Part shown: piece by piece, positions 16,581 through 26,109 of the stretch
How the letters are laid out: each line of letters begins with the position of its first letter
How positions within the stretch are numbered: position 1 is the first letter of the stretch
From: Bacteroidales bacterium
GTDB taxonomy: Bacteria; Bacteroidota; Bacteroidia; Bacteroidales; UBA932
Direction: 5' to 3'
Assembly: GCA_017446775.1 (NCBI GenBank)
Contig: JAFSQE010000022.1
Location: forward strand, 1 to 64,000
DNA length: 64,000 nucleotides
Position numbers and translations under genes: made by a program
The notes under the pieces: generated by a model
Told to the model about the DNA's origin: nothing
The model's input: only the letters and a program-made list of their open reading frames with translations
Databases searched by the model: none

Positions 16581-17153
16581 TTATTTGGCCCCCATAATAC
16601 CGACCAAATCCAGGCTGATGCCGCCGTAGAAACCATGATAGGTGTACACGGCATTGAGACTGAACCACTTGAGCGGTTGTACGGAGATGCCTCCACCATA
16701 GTTGAAAAGGTGCCGGCGGGAACCGGGAGTCACATCGTAGTCATGATAAAGGGTGGAGGAGTACTCTCCGGAGGAGATATTTACTGTAGAGGCATCGGTG
16801 ATACCCTTGTTGGTCTGGGCATAACCCACTATCGGCATGACCCTGAGCCAGGGAAGTATGGGAACCTGGTAGCCTAAATTAATCAGGAAGGCCTGGTCGT
16901 CTTCCCACATGGTGTCGTTGACATGGTTGTCGTACCTGTGCTGGGGGCTGGCCTCAACGAATCCTGCATAAACTCCGTATGCCACAAGGCTGACGCCGGC
17001 GGCGAAGCGGGTGGGGTTCTCTGCGTTGGTTGCAGCGGAGCCGAATTCAAAGCCAAACTCAAAACGGTTGTTGTTGCTTGAAAAGTCAAAAAGCTGCGCG
17101 TTTGCACTGAATGCGGCCAGCAGCGCAATCGCTGCCAGGAAAAAACGTTTCAT
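16581..17153 (-). CDS. Small outer-membrane beta-barrel-like protein
   Basis: A 190-residue protein with a signal peptide ending FSANA-Q. It contains amphipathic strands rich in Tyr, Phe and Gly (FEFGFEFGSA, LVAYGVYAGF, WFSLNAVYTYHG). The size suggests an eight-stranded barrel. No family is recognised. Confidence 0.65.
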   Translation of the reverse strand: MKRFFLAAIALLAAFSANAQLFDFSSNNNRFEFGFEFGSAATNAENPTRFAAGVSLVAYGVYAGFVEASPQHRYDNHVNDTMWEDDQAFLINLGYQVPILPWLRVMPIVGYAQTNKGITDASTVNISSGEYSSTLYHDYDVTPGSRRHLFNYGGGISVQPLKWFSLNAVYTYHGFYGGISLDLVGIMGAK

Positions 17154-17159
17154 TTATCG

Positions 17160-17726
17160 TTACTCTTTGGGATGAAGTTTCTTGTAGATCTTGACGCCGG
17201 ATACCAGGCTTGAAAAATCAATCTTGGGGACGTATGTCACGCGCAGGTAATTGTCGCGCTGTACGCTGAACTCCATCGTTTTGGTAAGGAGCACCTTCCT
17301 GTAGGTAAGGGTAACCGGCTCAAGCTTGCTACTGTCGGGGTACAGGGCGCAAAGGCAGCCGGGCACCTCCATCTGGGAGAGCTTGGGCCTTTTATAAAGC
17401 GCCTTGATCTCATTTAGTTTCTCGAGAGCTTCTTCCAGATTGCCTCCCAGAGGGATGAACAGCTCATAGAGGGGGTCAAACTGAATCTGAATCAGATCGC
17501 CGCCGATACCAAGATTGCCTACCGACAGATAATATTGGCGGGGGGATTCATCGTTCATGTAGAACACCTCCAGAGTGGTGCAACGGATATCGCCGGTCTC
17601 GGTCTCTATCCTTGAAATTTCCATTCTGGGGCGAAGCACAGATTTGTTCTCTGCCTCCTGCGCGAACGCAATAACGGGCATTGCTGCCAGCAACAATGCG
17701 AAAAGGGATTTCTTAAGAGTGTTCAT
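17160..17726 (-). CDS. Secreted protein of unknown function
   Basis: A 188-residue protein with a signal peptide ending VIAFA-Q. There is no lipobox and no recognisable domain. It is the first gene of the twelve-gene minus-strand run and has a good -7 box upstream (17765-17772). Confidence 0.65.
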   Translation of the reverse strand: MNTLKKSLFALLLAAMPVIAFAQEAENKSVLRPRMEISRIETETGDIRCTTLEVFYMNDESPRQYYLSVGNLGIGGDLIQIQFDPLYELFIPLGGNLEEALEKLNEIKALYKRPKLSQMEVPGCLCALYPDSSKLEPVTLTYRKVLLTKTMEFSVQRDNYLRVTYVPKIDFSSLVSGVKIYKKLHPKE

Positions 17727-17764
17727 ATAGATTGTTTTGTTTGATTATCCGGGTGCAATTCGTG

Positions 17765-17772
17765 CAAAATTA
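17765..17772 (-). promoter_or_regulatory. -7 box for the twelve-gene minus-strand run
   Basis: TAATTTTG on the minus strand matches TAnnTTTG and lies 38 nt before the ATG at 17726. It is followed by TGCACGAATTGCA, a small inverted repeat that could bind a regulator. No clear -33 TTTG is seen. It is the only strong promoter-like site found upstream of the run 17726-5895. Confidence 0.5.
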
Positions 17773-17793
17773 GTGTTTTTTACATAAAAAATA

Positions 17794-19059
17794 CTATACC
17801 TTCACCTCCATAATCTCGTCCCATGATGTGGTGAACCTGCGGGAGGTCATGGTGCGTGAAGAGAACTGGTCCATCTCCCCCTGGGAGGCGAGGCGGACGG
17901 TATAGTTGCCGGATGTACGGTTGATGTTGTCTATCACATCCATCAGTTGAGAGCGTTTGCCGCGGTCTACCGTGTCCAGGAAAGATGCCTGCACACCGCC
18001 GCGTGGCACCAGACGGGTGACCATCACCCCCGCCTTCTTGTAGGCGAATCCGGGACGGAATATCTCACGGAGGCTTCTGGCAGCCCGCTCCGACATCTCC
18101 AGCGTGTCGTCGGTGGCAACCTCGAAGAGAGTCGTTTTCATCTGGTAGCTTTGCGGACGGTCTTCCCGGAAGCGGTTGGTGAGGATAAAGACGCTCATCT
18201 GCAGGGCATAAAGATGCGCCCTGCGCAGTTTTTCGGCCACCTTGCCGGTAAAGGTCGATATGGCGGCGTCCAGCTCCTCTATGGTGGTCATCTCCCTGGC
18301 GAAAGAGCGTGATATGCACACCGTCTGGCGGTCGGGCTGCACATCCTCAAACCCGATGCACGGTTCGCCGTGCAGCTCTTTCCATGTGCGCAGTCCGGTC
18401 ACGGTGAACATGCTGTAGACAGCGGCCTGAGGGAGGTTGTAGAAGCCCAGGGCCGTGTCGATGCCCATCGCCTGCAGTTTGGCGCCGCTGCGGCGGCCTA
18501 TGCCCCAGATGCTGCCGACCGGGAATCTGGATAGCACTTTTTCTACATCCTGCACCCGGTACATCAGGCATCCGCCGCCAAGTTTGGGGTACTGTTTGCA
18601 GAGCTTGCTTGCTATCTTGGCCAGTGTCTTGGTGGGGGATATCCCTATACTTACCGGAATCCCCACCTCGCGCCGGATGCGGGCAGAAAGGTTTCGGGCA
18701 AACGGTTCCAGCGTTTCAAGAGGCATCTCGTCCAGGTTGAGGAAGGCCTCGTCGATAGAGTAGACCTCTATGCTGGGGGCGGCCTGCCGCAGGATATCCA
18801 TCACCCGCTGGCTCATATCGCCGTAGAGCTGGTAGTTTGAAGAGAAAACTGCGATGTCGTGCCGGCGGACAAGGTCCCGGACCTGATACAGCGGAGTCCC
18901 CATCTTGATACCCAACGCCTTGGCTTCGTTGCTGCGGGCCACGATGCAGCCATCGTTGTTGCTCAGTACGACCACCGGCCGCCCCTCCAGATCGGGGCGG
19001 AACACCCTCTCGCAACTAACAAAAAAGTTGTTGCAGTCGCACAAGCCGATAAACCCCAT
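17794..19059 (-). CDS. umuC: Y-family DNA polymerase V catalytic subunit
   Basis: A 421-residue error-prone translesion polymerase. The Y-family active site is visible as LCDCNNF (Asp8) and YSIDEAFL (Asp/Glu near 103). Helix-hairpin-helix and little-finger regions follow at normal length. It lies 3 nt after umuD, and the pair comes behind recA and trpS on the same strand. Confidence 0.94.
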   Translation of the reverse strand: MGFIGLCDCNNFFVSCERVFRPDLEGRPVVVLSNNDGCIVARSNEAKALGIKMGTPLYQVRDLVRRHDIAVFSSNYQLYGDMSQRVMDILRQAAPSIEVYSIDEAFLNLDEMPLETLEPFARNLSARIRREVGIPVSIGISPTKTLAKIASKLCKQYPKLGGGCLMYRVQDVEKVLSRFPVGSIWGIGRRSGAKLQAMGIDTALGFYNLPQAAVYSMFTVTGLRTWKELHGEPCIGFEDVQPDRQTVCISRSFAREMTTIEELDAAISTFTGKVAEKLRRAHLYALQMSVFILTNRFREDRPQSYQMKTTLFEVATDDTLEMSERAARSLREIFRPGFAYKKAGVMVTRLVPRGGVQASFLDTVDRGKRSQLMDVIDNINRTSGNYTVRLASQGEMDQFSSRTMTSRRFTTSWDEIMEVKV

Positions 19060-19062
19060 CGG

Positions 19063-19446
19063 CTACATTTTTTTGATGAGATACTTGACGACGCCCCAAA
19101 CCGCAAACTGGTTGTCGGCATCTACCCGGATAGGCTTGAAAGCTTTGTTGGCAGGCATCAGCAGGGCGTAATCGCCTTTGTTCCGGTACCGCTTCAACGT
19201 GAATTCGCCATCTACAAAACAGACTGCCAGACAGCCGTCCCAGGGCTCGGCGCTCTTGTCTATTATGAGCATGTCGCCGTCGCCCACGCCGTCGTCTATC
19301 ATCGATACCCCCTTTACCCTGGCAAAAAAGGTAGAGGAGGGGTTGCGGACGAGCTCTTTGTTGAGGTCCAGCGCTACGTTCATAAAGTCCTCCGCAGGGG
19401 AGGGAAACCCCGCGTGGACCTCTGCGAGCTCTACATCTTTGGACAT
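19063..19446 (-). CDS. umuD: UmuD-like self-cleaving S24 peptidase
   Basis: A 127-residue partner of UmuC. The catalytic Ser48 lies in GVSMID and Lys85 in FTLKRY, as in the LexA/UmuD family. The likely self-cleavage bond is Ala12-Gly13 (EVHAGF), which would be triggered by RecA filaments. There is no DNA-binding domain, so it is not LexA. Confidence 0.92.
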   Translation of the reverse strand: MSKDVELAEVHAGFPSPAEDFMNVALDLNKELVRNPSSTFFARVKGVSMIDDGVGDGDMLIIDKSAEPWDGCLAVCFVDGEFTLKRYRNKGDYALLMPANKAFKPIRVDADNQFAVWGVVKYLIKKM

Positions 19447-19454
19447 GGGCTGAT

Positions 19455-20444
19455 TTAGAAACGCTTCAGACCTACCGCTTCCTTGGCCAGCGCCAGGGTG
19501 GCCTGGGCCGATGCACGGGCCTTTTCGCGCCCCATCTCGGTGACTTTGCGCAGATATGCGGCATCGGAAGATATGCTCTCTATGCGGTCGCGTATAGGGA
19601 GGGTCACCTTGCAGATGTCGGCCGCAAGCTGCTTCTTAAGGTCGCCATAGCGGATAGAGCAGTCGTTCCACTTCTCTTCAAAGAATTGCACCGTAGAGGG
19701 TTCGCTCACCAGCCTGAGCAGCGTGAACAGGTTTTCGATAACCTCCGGCTTGGGACTGTTGGGCTCTGTTGGGCCGCTGTCGGTTACGGCGCGCATCACC
19801 TTCTTGGTGATGGATTTTTCGTCGTCGCACAGATATACGCCGTTCCCCTCGCTCTTGCCCATCTTGCCGTTGCCGTCCAGGCCGGGCACCTTTACCAGGT
19901 TGCTGCCAAAATTGAACGCCTCGGGCTCCGGGAACACATCGCAGCCGTACATGTTGTTGAAGCGGCGCGCCAGCAGGCGGGCAATCTCGAGATGCTGCTC
20001 CTGGTCCTTGCCCACGGGGACGTATTTCGCCCTGTGAATCAGGATGTCGGATGCCATCAGCACAGGATAGGTGAGCAGGCCGGTGTTCACGTTGTTGGGG
20101 TTGTGCCGCACCTTGTCCTTGAAGCTGGCGGTGCGTTCCATCTCGCCCTTATAGGCCAGCATGTTGAGCAGCACGTACAGCTCGCACACCTCGGGCACCT
20201 CGCTCTGCACGAAGATGGCCGATTTTTCCGGATCCAGGCCGGCGGCGAGATATTCTGCCAGGATGGTCTTGACCCCCTCGTGAAGATCTTCCGGATGGGG
20301 ATGGGTGGTGAGCGAATGGAGGTCCGCTATGAAAAAGAAACACTTGTGGGTGTCCTGTATCTTTACAAAGTTTTTGAGCGCTCCGTAGTAGTTGCCAAGA
20401 TGGAGATGGCCGGTGGAGCGTATTCCGCTGAGTACTATGTCCAT
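19455..20444 (-). CDS. trpS: Tryptophan--tRNA ligase
   Basis: A 329-residue class I aminoacyl-tRNA synthetase. The HIGH-type motif is HLHLGNY near residue 14 and the KMSKS-type motif is GKMGKSEGN near residue 195. Length is typical of bacterial TrpRS. It lies between recA (16 nt upstream) and umuD (8 nt downstream), an unusual place for a synthetase gene. Confidence 0.96.
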   Translation of the reverse strand: MDIVLSGIRSTGHLHLGNYYGALKNFVKIQDTHKCFFFIADLHSLTTHPHPEDLHEGVKTILAEYLAAGLDPEKSAIFVQSEVPEVCELYVLLNMLAYKGEMERTASFKDKVRHNPNNVNTGLLTYPVLMASDILIHRAKYVPVGKDQEQHLEIARLLARRFNNMYGCDVFPEPEAFNFGSNLVKVPGLDGNGKMGKSEGNGVYLCDDEKSITKKVMRAVTDSGPTEPNSPKPEVIENLFTLLRLVSEPSTVQFFEEKWNDCSIRYGDLKKQLAADICKVTLPIRDRIESISSDAAYLRKVTEMGREKARASAQATLALAKEAVGLKRF

Positions 20445-20460
20445 TGATTCAATTTAAAAG

Positions 20461-21486
20461 TTAATCCCTTACTGCCGCCAGCGCCTCGCGTACCTGTGCC
20501 TCGATCTCGTCGCAAAGTTCCGGGTTGTCGCGAAGTACCTGCAGCACGGCGTCGCGACCCTGGCCGATCTTGCTTTCGCCATAGCTGAACCAGGAACCGC
20601 TCTTGTGCACGATATCGTAGTCTACCGCCAGGTCCACGATTTCGCCGACCTTGCATATACCTTCCCCAAACACGATGTCGAACTCGGCCTTGCGGAAGGG
20701 CGGCGCCATCTTGTTCTTGACGACCTTGGCGCGGGTGCGGTTGCCGGTGGCCTCGTCGCCATCCTTGATCTGCGTCACCTTGCGCACGTCGATACGTACC
20801 GATGCATAGAATTTGAGGGCGTTGCCGCCGGTGGTGGTTTCGGGATTGCCAAACATGATGCCGATCTTTTCGCGCAGCTGGTTGATGAAGATGCAGCAGG
20901 TGTTGGTCTTGGAAATGTTGGCGGTGAGCTTGCGCAGCGCCTGGCTCATGAGCCTTGCCTGCAGGCCGACCTTGTTGTCGCCCATCTCCCCTTCGATCTC
21001 TGCCTTGGGGGTGAGCGCAGCCACCGAGTCGATGACGATGATGTCTATGGCGCCGCTGCGGATAAGGTTGTCTGCAATCTCAAGCGCCTGCTCGCCGTTG
21101 TCGGGCTGCGAAATGAGCAGGGTATCGACATTCACGCCCAGGTTCTTGGCGTAGCTGCGGTCGAATGCATGCTCGGCATCGATAATAGCGGCGATGCCAC
21201 CCGCCTTCTGAGCCTCTGCGATAGCGTGTATCGCGAGGGTAGTCTTACCACTCGATTCGGGGCCGAAAATCTCTATGACGCGTCCGCGGGGATATCCTCC
21301 GATACCCAGTGCGTGGTCCAGGGCTATCGAGCCCGACGGAATAACAGAAACAGCGCTATCCGGCTGGTCTCCCAACGTCATAATAGAGCCTTTGCCATAA
21401 TCCTTCTCGATTTTAGAAATTGTCGCCTTCAACGCCTTGAGCTTCTCCTCGTTTGACACGGCTTGATTCATCTCTTCTTTAGCCAT
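20461..21486 (-). CDS. recA: Recombinase A
   Basis: A 341-residue recombinase that forms filaments on single-stranded DNA, drives strand exchange and stimulates UmuD/LexA self-cleavage. The Walker A site is GPESSGKTT and the L2 and C-terminal regions are normal. It lies 31 nt after the LOG-family gene and leads into trpS-umuD-umuC. No SOS-box-like palindrome was seen in the 31-nt gap. Confidence 0.98.
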   Translation of the reverse strand: MAKEEMNQAVSNEEKLKALKATISKIEKDYGKGSIMTLGDQPDSAVSVIPSGSIALDHALGIGGYPRGRVIEIFGPESSGKTTLAIHAIAEAQKAGGIAAIIDAEHAFDRSYAKNLGVNVDTLLISQPDNGEQALEIADNLIRSGAIDIIVIDSVAALTPKAEIEGEMGDNKVGLQARLMSQALRKLTANISKTNTCCIFINQLREKIGIMFGNPETTTGGNALKFYASVRIDVRKVTQIKDGDEATGNRTRAKVVKNKMAPPFRKAEFDIVFGEGICKVGEIVDLAVDYDIVHKSGSWFSYGESKIGQGRDAVLQVLRDNPELCDEIEAQVREALAAVRD

Positions 21487-21517
21487 AATAGATTGTGTTT
21501 CAGGTTAATAATTAATA

Positions 21518-22225
21518 TTAGAAGTTTGGTTTGGGTGCATATTTGTTATAGAATTCCTCTATGATTGCAACAGCTTCGTCTACGGAGTCCACCACCCGGT
21601 ATATGTCAAAGTCTGCCGGGCTTATCATGCCGTGGGGGAGCAATACATCGCGGAACCACTCCAGCAGCCCCTGCCAGTAATCTTTGCCGTACAGTATCAC
21701 CGGGAAGGATACCAGCTTGTTGGTCTGTATCAGCGTGAGCGCCTCGCTCAGCTCGTCGAGCGTCCCGAAGCCGCCCGGCATTGCGATATAACCCTGCGCA
21801 TACTTCATGAAGATGGTCTTTCGCACAAAGAAATAGTCGTAGGATATCAGCTTGTCGGCATCTATGAATGGGTTGGGACTCTGCTCGAAGGGGAGGTTGA
21901 TGTTAAGGCCGACAGATGCACCGCCAGCTTCCCTGGCCCCCTTGTTGCCCGCCTCCATTATGCCGGGGCCGCCGCCGGTGATTATGCCAAAGCCAAGCTT
22001 GCTCAGCTTCTGGGCAATCTCTACCGCAGCCTTGTAGTACTTGTCTTCCGGGTCGGTGCGGGCGCTGCCGAAAATAGCCACGCAGGGGCCTATCTCCATC
22101 AGCTTTTCATAGCTCTGCACAAACTCCGACATTACTTTGAAAACCGACCAGCTGCTGTTGGTTTTGACATCGTTCAGCCACTTGCGGCGGAAACTCTTGC
22201 GGATAATCTCTTCTTCGTGTGTCAT
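21518..22225 (-). CDS. LOG-family protein (TIGR00730), phosphoribohydrolase-like
   Basis: A 235-residue Rossmann-fold protein. GGGPGIMEAGNKGA and MPGGFGTLDEL are the signature of the Lonely Guy family, which releases bases from nucleoside monophosphates. An upstream in-frame start at 22285 would add 20 residues but would overlap the divergent rlmN gene. I chose the ATG at 22225 because a TAAGTTTG box lies just 5 nt upstream. It is the first gene before recA. Confidence 0.88.
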   Translation of the reverse strand: MTHEEEIIRKSFRRKWLNDVKTNSSWSVFKVMSEFVQSYEKLMEIGPCVAIFGSARTDPEDKYYKAAVEIAQKLSKLGFGIITGGGPGIMEAGNKGAREAGGASVGLNINLPFEQSPNPFIDADKLISYDYFFVRKTIFMKYAQGYIAMPGGFGTLDELSEALTLIQTNKLVSFPVILYGKDYWQGLLEWFRDVLLPHGMISPADFDIYRVVDSVDEAVAIIEEFYNKYAPKPNF

Positions 22226-22230
22226 AGGTG

Positions 22231-22238
22231 CAAACTTA
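22231..22238 (-). promoter_or_regulatory. -7 box of the LOG-recA-trpS-umuDC run
   Basis: TAAGTTTG on the minus strand, ending only 5 nt before the ATG at 22225. If used as in other Bacteroidota promoters, the transcript would be leaderless or nearly so. Confidence 0.5.
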
Positions 22239-22251
22239 ATCAATTTCTTAG

Positions 22252-22259
22252 TATTTTTG
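22252..22259 (+). promoter_or_regulatory. -7 box of rlmN
   Basis: TATTTTTG lies 17 nt before the rlmN ATG at 22277. With the minus-strand box at 22231-22238 it forms a compact divergent promoter region of about 50 bp. Confidence 0.45.
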
Positions 22260-22276
22260 CCTAAAATAATTTGAAA

Positions 22277-23299
22277 ATGGCGCAATTTCTTTTGGGGATG
22301 ACTTTGGCAGAGTTGGAGGCGGTGTGCACCGCAGCCGGCATGAAGCGCTATGTGGCGTCGCAGCTGGCTTTCTGGCTTTACCGCAAGCGTGTTGTAAGCA
22401 TAGATCAGATGACCAATCTCTCGAAGGAGAACCGCGCCAGGCTGTCCGCAGAGTATGAAGTGGGACGCATCCGGCCAGCGGAGGTTCAGACTTCAAAAGA
22501 CGGCACCCGCAAGTATGCCTTCGAGGCGGTGGAAGCTGGCCGGTATATTGAAACCGTGATGATTCCCGACCGCGACCGCGCAACCCTGTGTGTCTCTTCC
22601 CAGGCCGGGTGCAAGATGGGCTGCAAGTTCTGCATGACAGGCCGCCAGGGCTTTCACGGCAACCTGTCCGCCCGCGGAATCATTGCCCAGTTCATGGATG
22701 TAGAAGAGGCGGAAGAACTCACCAACGCCGTTTTCATGGGGATGGGAGAGCCGCTGGACAATTGGGAGAACGTGCGACGCGCAATAGAGATCCTGACTGC
22801 CGACTGGGGCTTTGGCTGGAGTCCGAAGCGGATAACGCTCTCCACCATAGGTGATATGGCAACCCTTAAGGAGTTCCTGGATACCACCACCTGCCATCTG
22901 GCGGTGAGTCTGCACAACCCCTTCCACGAAGAGCGGCAGATGCTGATGCCTGTGGAGAACAGATATCCCCTGGAAGGTGTGCTGAAGCTTATCCGGCAAT
23001 ACGATTTTACCGGCCAGCGGCGGGTTACCTTTGAATATATCGTGCTGGCCGGCATAAACGATACCAAGCGTCACGCGGCCGCGCTGGCAAAGCTGCTGCG
23101 CGGTCTGGAATGCCGCGTGAACCTGATACGCTTCCACAAGATTCCCGACAGCCCCTTTACCAGCGGCAGCGATGCCCTGGTAGAGCAGTTCCAGCGGCGG
23201 CTGGAGGCGGCGGGAATCACCACTACCATCCGCGCCTCCCGCGGAGAAGACATCATGGCGGCCTGCGGCCTTCTGGCAGGCAAGAACAATAAACGATAA
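22277..23299 (+). CDS. rlmN: 23S rRNA (adenine2503-C2) methyltransferase
   Basis: A 340-residue radical SAM enzyme that methylates C2 of A2503 in 23S rRNA and A37 of some tRNAs. The cluster ligands are Cys112, Cys116 and Cys119 in CKMGCKFC; the second essential cysteine is Cys330 in MAACGLL. A TTG at 22271 is an alternative start, but the ATG at 22277 is preferred. It opens a plus-strand run that continues to 32660. Confidence 0.95.
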   Translation: MAQFLLGMTLAELEAVCTAAGMKRYVASQLAFWLYRKRVVSIDQMTNLSKENRARLSAEYEVGRIRPAEVQTSKDGTRKYAFEAVEAGRYIETVMIPDRDRATLCVSSQAGCKMGCKFCMTGRQGFHGNLSARGIIAQFMDVEEAEELTNAVFMGMGEPLDNWENVRRAIEILTADWGFGWSPKRITLSTIGDMATLKEFLDTTTCHLAVSLHNPFHEERQMLMPVENRYPLEGVLKLIRQYDFTGQRRVTFEYIVLAGINDTKRHAAALAKLLRGLECRVNLIRFHKIPDSPFTSGSDALVEQFQRRLEAAGITTTIRASRGEDIMAACGLLAGKNNKR

Positions 23300-23304
23300 C
23301 GGCA

Positions 23305-25650
23305 ATGAAAAGAGCATTTGCAATATTCCTGATTATTCTCTCTGCAGCTTTTGCGGCCCGTGCACAGCGTCCTACGGTGGCGGTGGTGCTCAGCGGCGGC
23401 GGGGCCAAAGGGGCATCTCACGTGGGGGTGCTCAAGGTCCTGGAGGAGTATGAGATTCCCATCGACATCATCACCGGTACCAGCATGGGCGCCCTTGTGG
23501 GCGGTCTGTATGCCGTGGGACACTCTGCGGCAGAACTCGACTCGATTATCACTTGTCAGGATTGGGACTACCTGATTTCCGGTGCGGTACGGCGCGAGGA
23601 GGTCAATTTCCAGCAGAAAGCAGACCAGACCAGATACCAGATTCAGATTCCGTTCGGTATCGACTGGCAGGCCGCCCTGCAGCGTAAGGGGCGCGGTGCC
23701 GGTTCCGATGGAGAAGATGCGACAGATGATGGCAGACAGCCATCTGCCACCGACCTGTTCCGTCTGGCGCCGGAGGGCGGCGCAAGCGGTATTCTGCCGA
23801 TGGGGCTGATGGCCGGCCAGAAGATATACGCCCTGCTGACCGACTGCACCGTGGGATATCACAACGAATGTGACTTCAAGGACCTGCCGATCCCCTATGC
23901 ATGCATTGCGACCGATGTGGCTTCTGGCAAGGAGGTGGTGTTCAACAAGGGCATTCTCCCAATGGCGATGCGTGCCTCCATGGCGATTCCGGGGGTATTC
24001 CCTCCCGTCAAGACAGAGGATATGGTGTTGGTGGACGGAGGGATGAAGAACAACTTCCCGGTGGATGTGGCGCGTGCGATGGGGGCTGATTATGTGATAG
24101 GTGTCCAGATTCCCAGCAGCAACGAGAATGCCGACATGAACCAGGTCAGCGGACTGCTTGGCAAACTGTTTACAACTACCGTCAACGCCAAGACAGAAGA
24201 GGCGATGGCCAATACCGATATCCTTATCCAGCCCGACATTGAGGGTTACGGCACTATGAGCTTCAATCTGGAGAGCCTGCGCCGCCTGATAGACAATGGA
24301 GAGAGGGCGGCCCGCGAGGCGGAGCCGGAACTGCTGGAGCTCAAGCGGGTTCTTGAACAGAAGGAGCGTGAGCACGAAGAGCGTTTCGTGGGGCCGATGC
24401 CGGCCGTGAAGGAGTCCCCCAAGGCGGTCAAGCTGAACGATACCATAGTGTTGTCGTCCATCAGGTTTGTAGGTATCAGCGAAAAGGAAGAGAAGTTGCT
24501 GCGCCGTAACTTCTCGCTGGAAACCGGGAAAAAGATTTCGATCTCTGACATAGAGCGTGCGGTTAACGGGCTGTACGCTACAAAGGCATACAACTCTGTG
24601 GTTTACACCCTGGGCGGAGACCACTCTCCGTTCGATCTGACCATGACGATGGTCCCCAATCGCAACAACCGGCTGGGCATAGGGATCAGGTTCGATACCG
24701 AGGAGGTATCCACCATCCTGCTGGATGTCGGATTCAACAATTACAAACTCTATGGCCACCGTTTCGGAATCTCTGCCCGGCTGGCCAACAACTACCGTTT
24801 CGGGGTGCGCTACTCATATCTTGCCAAGAACTACACAGAGTGGGCTGTCAGCAATCAGCTGAGCCGGTATAATATGCCGATCTATTCCATAGAACAGGGG
24901 ACCATCAGCCCGTTGGCATATCTGCAGAACGATTTTGAGGTCGCCGTTGCCACCGGTCACCTTAAGCGGATGTACCTCAAGGGGGGTGTGCGGACCAGCG
25001 CATATGATTACCGGACCAGCCTGGACATCCCCGCTTTGCCGCATGCATACAGTAACGATGCAGCCCGGGTGGCGTTCATGGGTCCTTTCCTGACTCTTGT
25101 GGTGGACAATCTGGACAATGTGTGGTTCCCCACCAGGGGCGTCAAGATAGAAGCCGGGATGCAGTATCTCCGCGATTTATCCTCTGCCGGCCAGCACTCC
25201 CCGCTGCTGGATGCAAAACTTGCGGCAAAGATTGTCCTGCCGGCCGGTGACAGGCTGGCCTTTACGCCGTTTCTGAACTCCCGCGCCGTAGTGGGCAACG
25301 ACGCTCCGCTAGTCATGATGAACTGCATAGGCGGTACGCAGGCCGGGCGCTATTCCCAGAGCCAGATACCTTTCTACGGCTCTACCGGGGTGATGGCTGC
25401 AGAGCCGTTGGTTGCCGTTGCGGGTCTGGATGTGCGTTACAATGTCTACAAGAGTCACTACCTGATGCTCACCGGCAACTATGGGCGCCAGGGCGACAGC
25501 CTCACCGACTTTGTGTCGGGAAGCGGCTTTGCCGGCTTCCGCCTGGGATATGCCTTTGACTTTGTGGCGGGTCCGGTAGAGGTTGACCTTAACTGGAACA
25601 GCATACACCGCTCTGCCGGATTATATTTAAGCTTCGGCTTCTGGTTCTAG
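23305..25650 (+). CDS. Patatin-like phospholipase with POTRA and beta-barrel domains
   Basis: A 781-residue exported protein. After a signal peptide (cleavage near Ala20-Gln21) comes a patatin lipase domain with the oxyanion loop SGGGAKGASH, nucleophile Ser60 in GTSMG and Asp244 in VDGGMKN. A short charged linker leads to a POTRA-like segment (about 385-445), then a beta barrel of about 330 residues ending in YLSFGFWF, a typical BAM recognition end. This is the PlpD/type Vd design, in which the barrel carries the lipase across the outer membrane. It lies 5 nt after rlmN and touches recX. Confidence 0.9.
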   Translation: MKRAFAIFLIILSAAFAARAQRPTVAVVLSGGGAKGASHVGVLKVLEEYEIPIDIITGTSMGALVGGLYAVGHSAAELDSIITCQDWDYLISGAVRREEVNFQQKADQTRYQIQIPFGIDWQAALQRKGRGAGSDGEDATDDGRQPSATDLFRLAPEGGASGILPMGLMAGQKIYALLTDCTVGYHNECDFKDLPIPYACIATDVASGKEVVFNKGILPMAMRASMAIPGVFPPVKTEDMVLVDGGMKNNFPVDVARAMGADYVIGVQIPSSNENADMNQVSGLLGKLFTTTVNAKTEEAMANTDILIQPDIEGYGTMSFNLESLRRLIDNGERAAREAEPELLELKRVLEQKEREHEERFVGPMPAVKESPKAVKLNDTIVLSSIRFVGISEKEEKLLRRNFSLETGKKISISDIERAVNGLYATKAYNSVVYTLGGDHSPFDLTMTMVPNRNNRLGIGIRFDTEEVSTILLDVGFNNYKLYGHRFGISARLANNYRFGVRYSYLAKNYTEWAVSNQLSRYNMPIYSIEQGTISPLAYLQNDFEVAVATGHLKRMYLKGGVRTSAYDYRTSLDIPALPHAYSNDAARVAFMGPFLTLVVDNLDNVWFPTRGVKIEAGMQYLRDLSSAGQHSPLLDAKLAAKIVLPAGDRLAFTPFLNSRAVVGNDAPLVMMNCIGGTQAGRYSQSQIPFYGSTGVMAAEPLVAVAGLDVRYNVYKSHYLMLTGNYGRQGDSLTDFVSGSGFAGFRLGYAFDFVAGPVEVDLNWNSIHRSAGLYLSFGFWF

Positions 25651-26109
25651 ATGGATAGCAAAAAGATATACGAGCGTCTGGCGCGCCTGTGCAGTGCACG
25701 GGAGTATTGCAAGCGCGACATCCTCAAGAAGATAGAGGCGATGAGAGCAGAAGACGCTATTGACACGCAAGCGATTATTTCGCAACTTTGTGCCGAGAAG
25801 TATCTCGACGAAAGCCGGTATGCGGCGTTTTTTGCCAGGGACAAGAGCTCGCTGGCGGGCTGGGGAGAGCAGAAGATACGCTATGCCCTCTCTGCCAAGG
25901 GGATAGAGCGGGATGTGATAGACGCCGCCCTGGGGCAGATAGACCTTGAAAAGGCGCAGTCCCGCATGGAGGGCGTGCTGGCAGCCAGGATGCGCACCCT
26001 TGACGGAGACGAAGCGCAGGTAAGGCAGAAGCTGTTCCGCTTTGGACTTTCGCGCGGATATACATATAACCAAATAAAGGCATTTTATGATAACTTCAGA
26101 AGAGGTTAA
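25651..26109 (+). CDS. recX: Regulatory protein RecX
   Basis: A 152-residue all-helical RecX-type modulator of RecA filaments, with the three-helix repeats of the family (CKRDILKKIEA, LDESRYAAFFARDK, RYALSAKGIERDVID). It is not beside recA but in the neighbouring divergent run. Its ATG directly follows the patatin stop, and its 3' end overlaps the start of prfB by 23 nt. Confidence 0.9.
   Translation: MDSKKIYERLARLCSAREYCKRDILKKIEAMRAEDAIDTQAIISQLCAEKYLDESRYAAFFARDKSSLAGWGEQKIRYALSAKGIERDVIDAALGQIDLEKAQSRMEGVLAARMRTLDGDEAQVRQKLFRFGLSRGYTYNQIKAFYDNFRRG

Noticed and set aside
23071..24759. Reading frame of 562 codons opposite the patatin gene
   Set aside because: No family resemblance and covers the ends of two real genes; antisense shadow.
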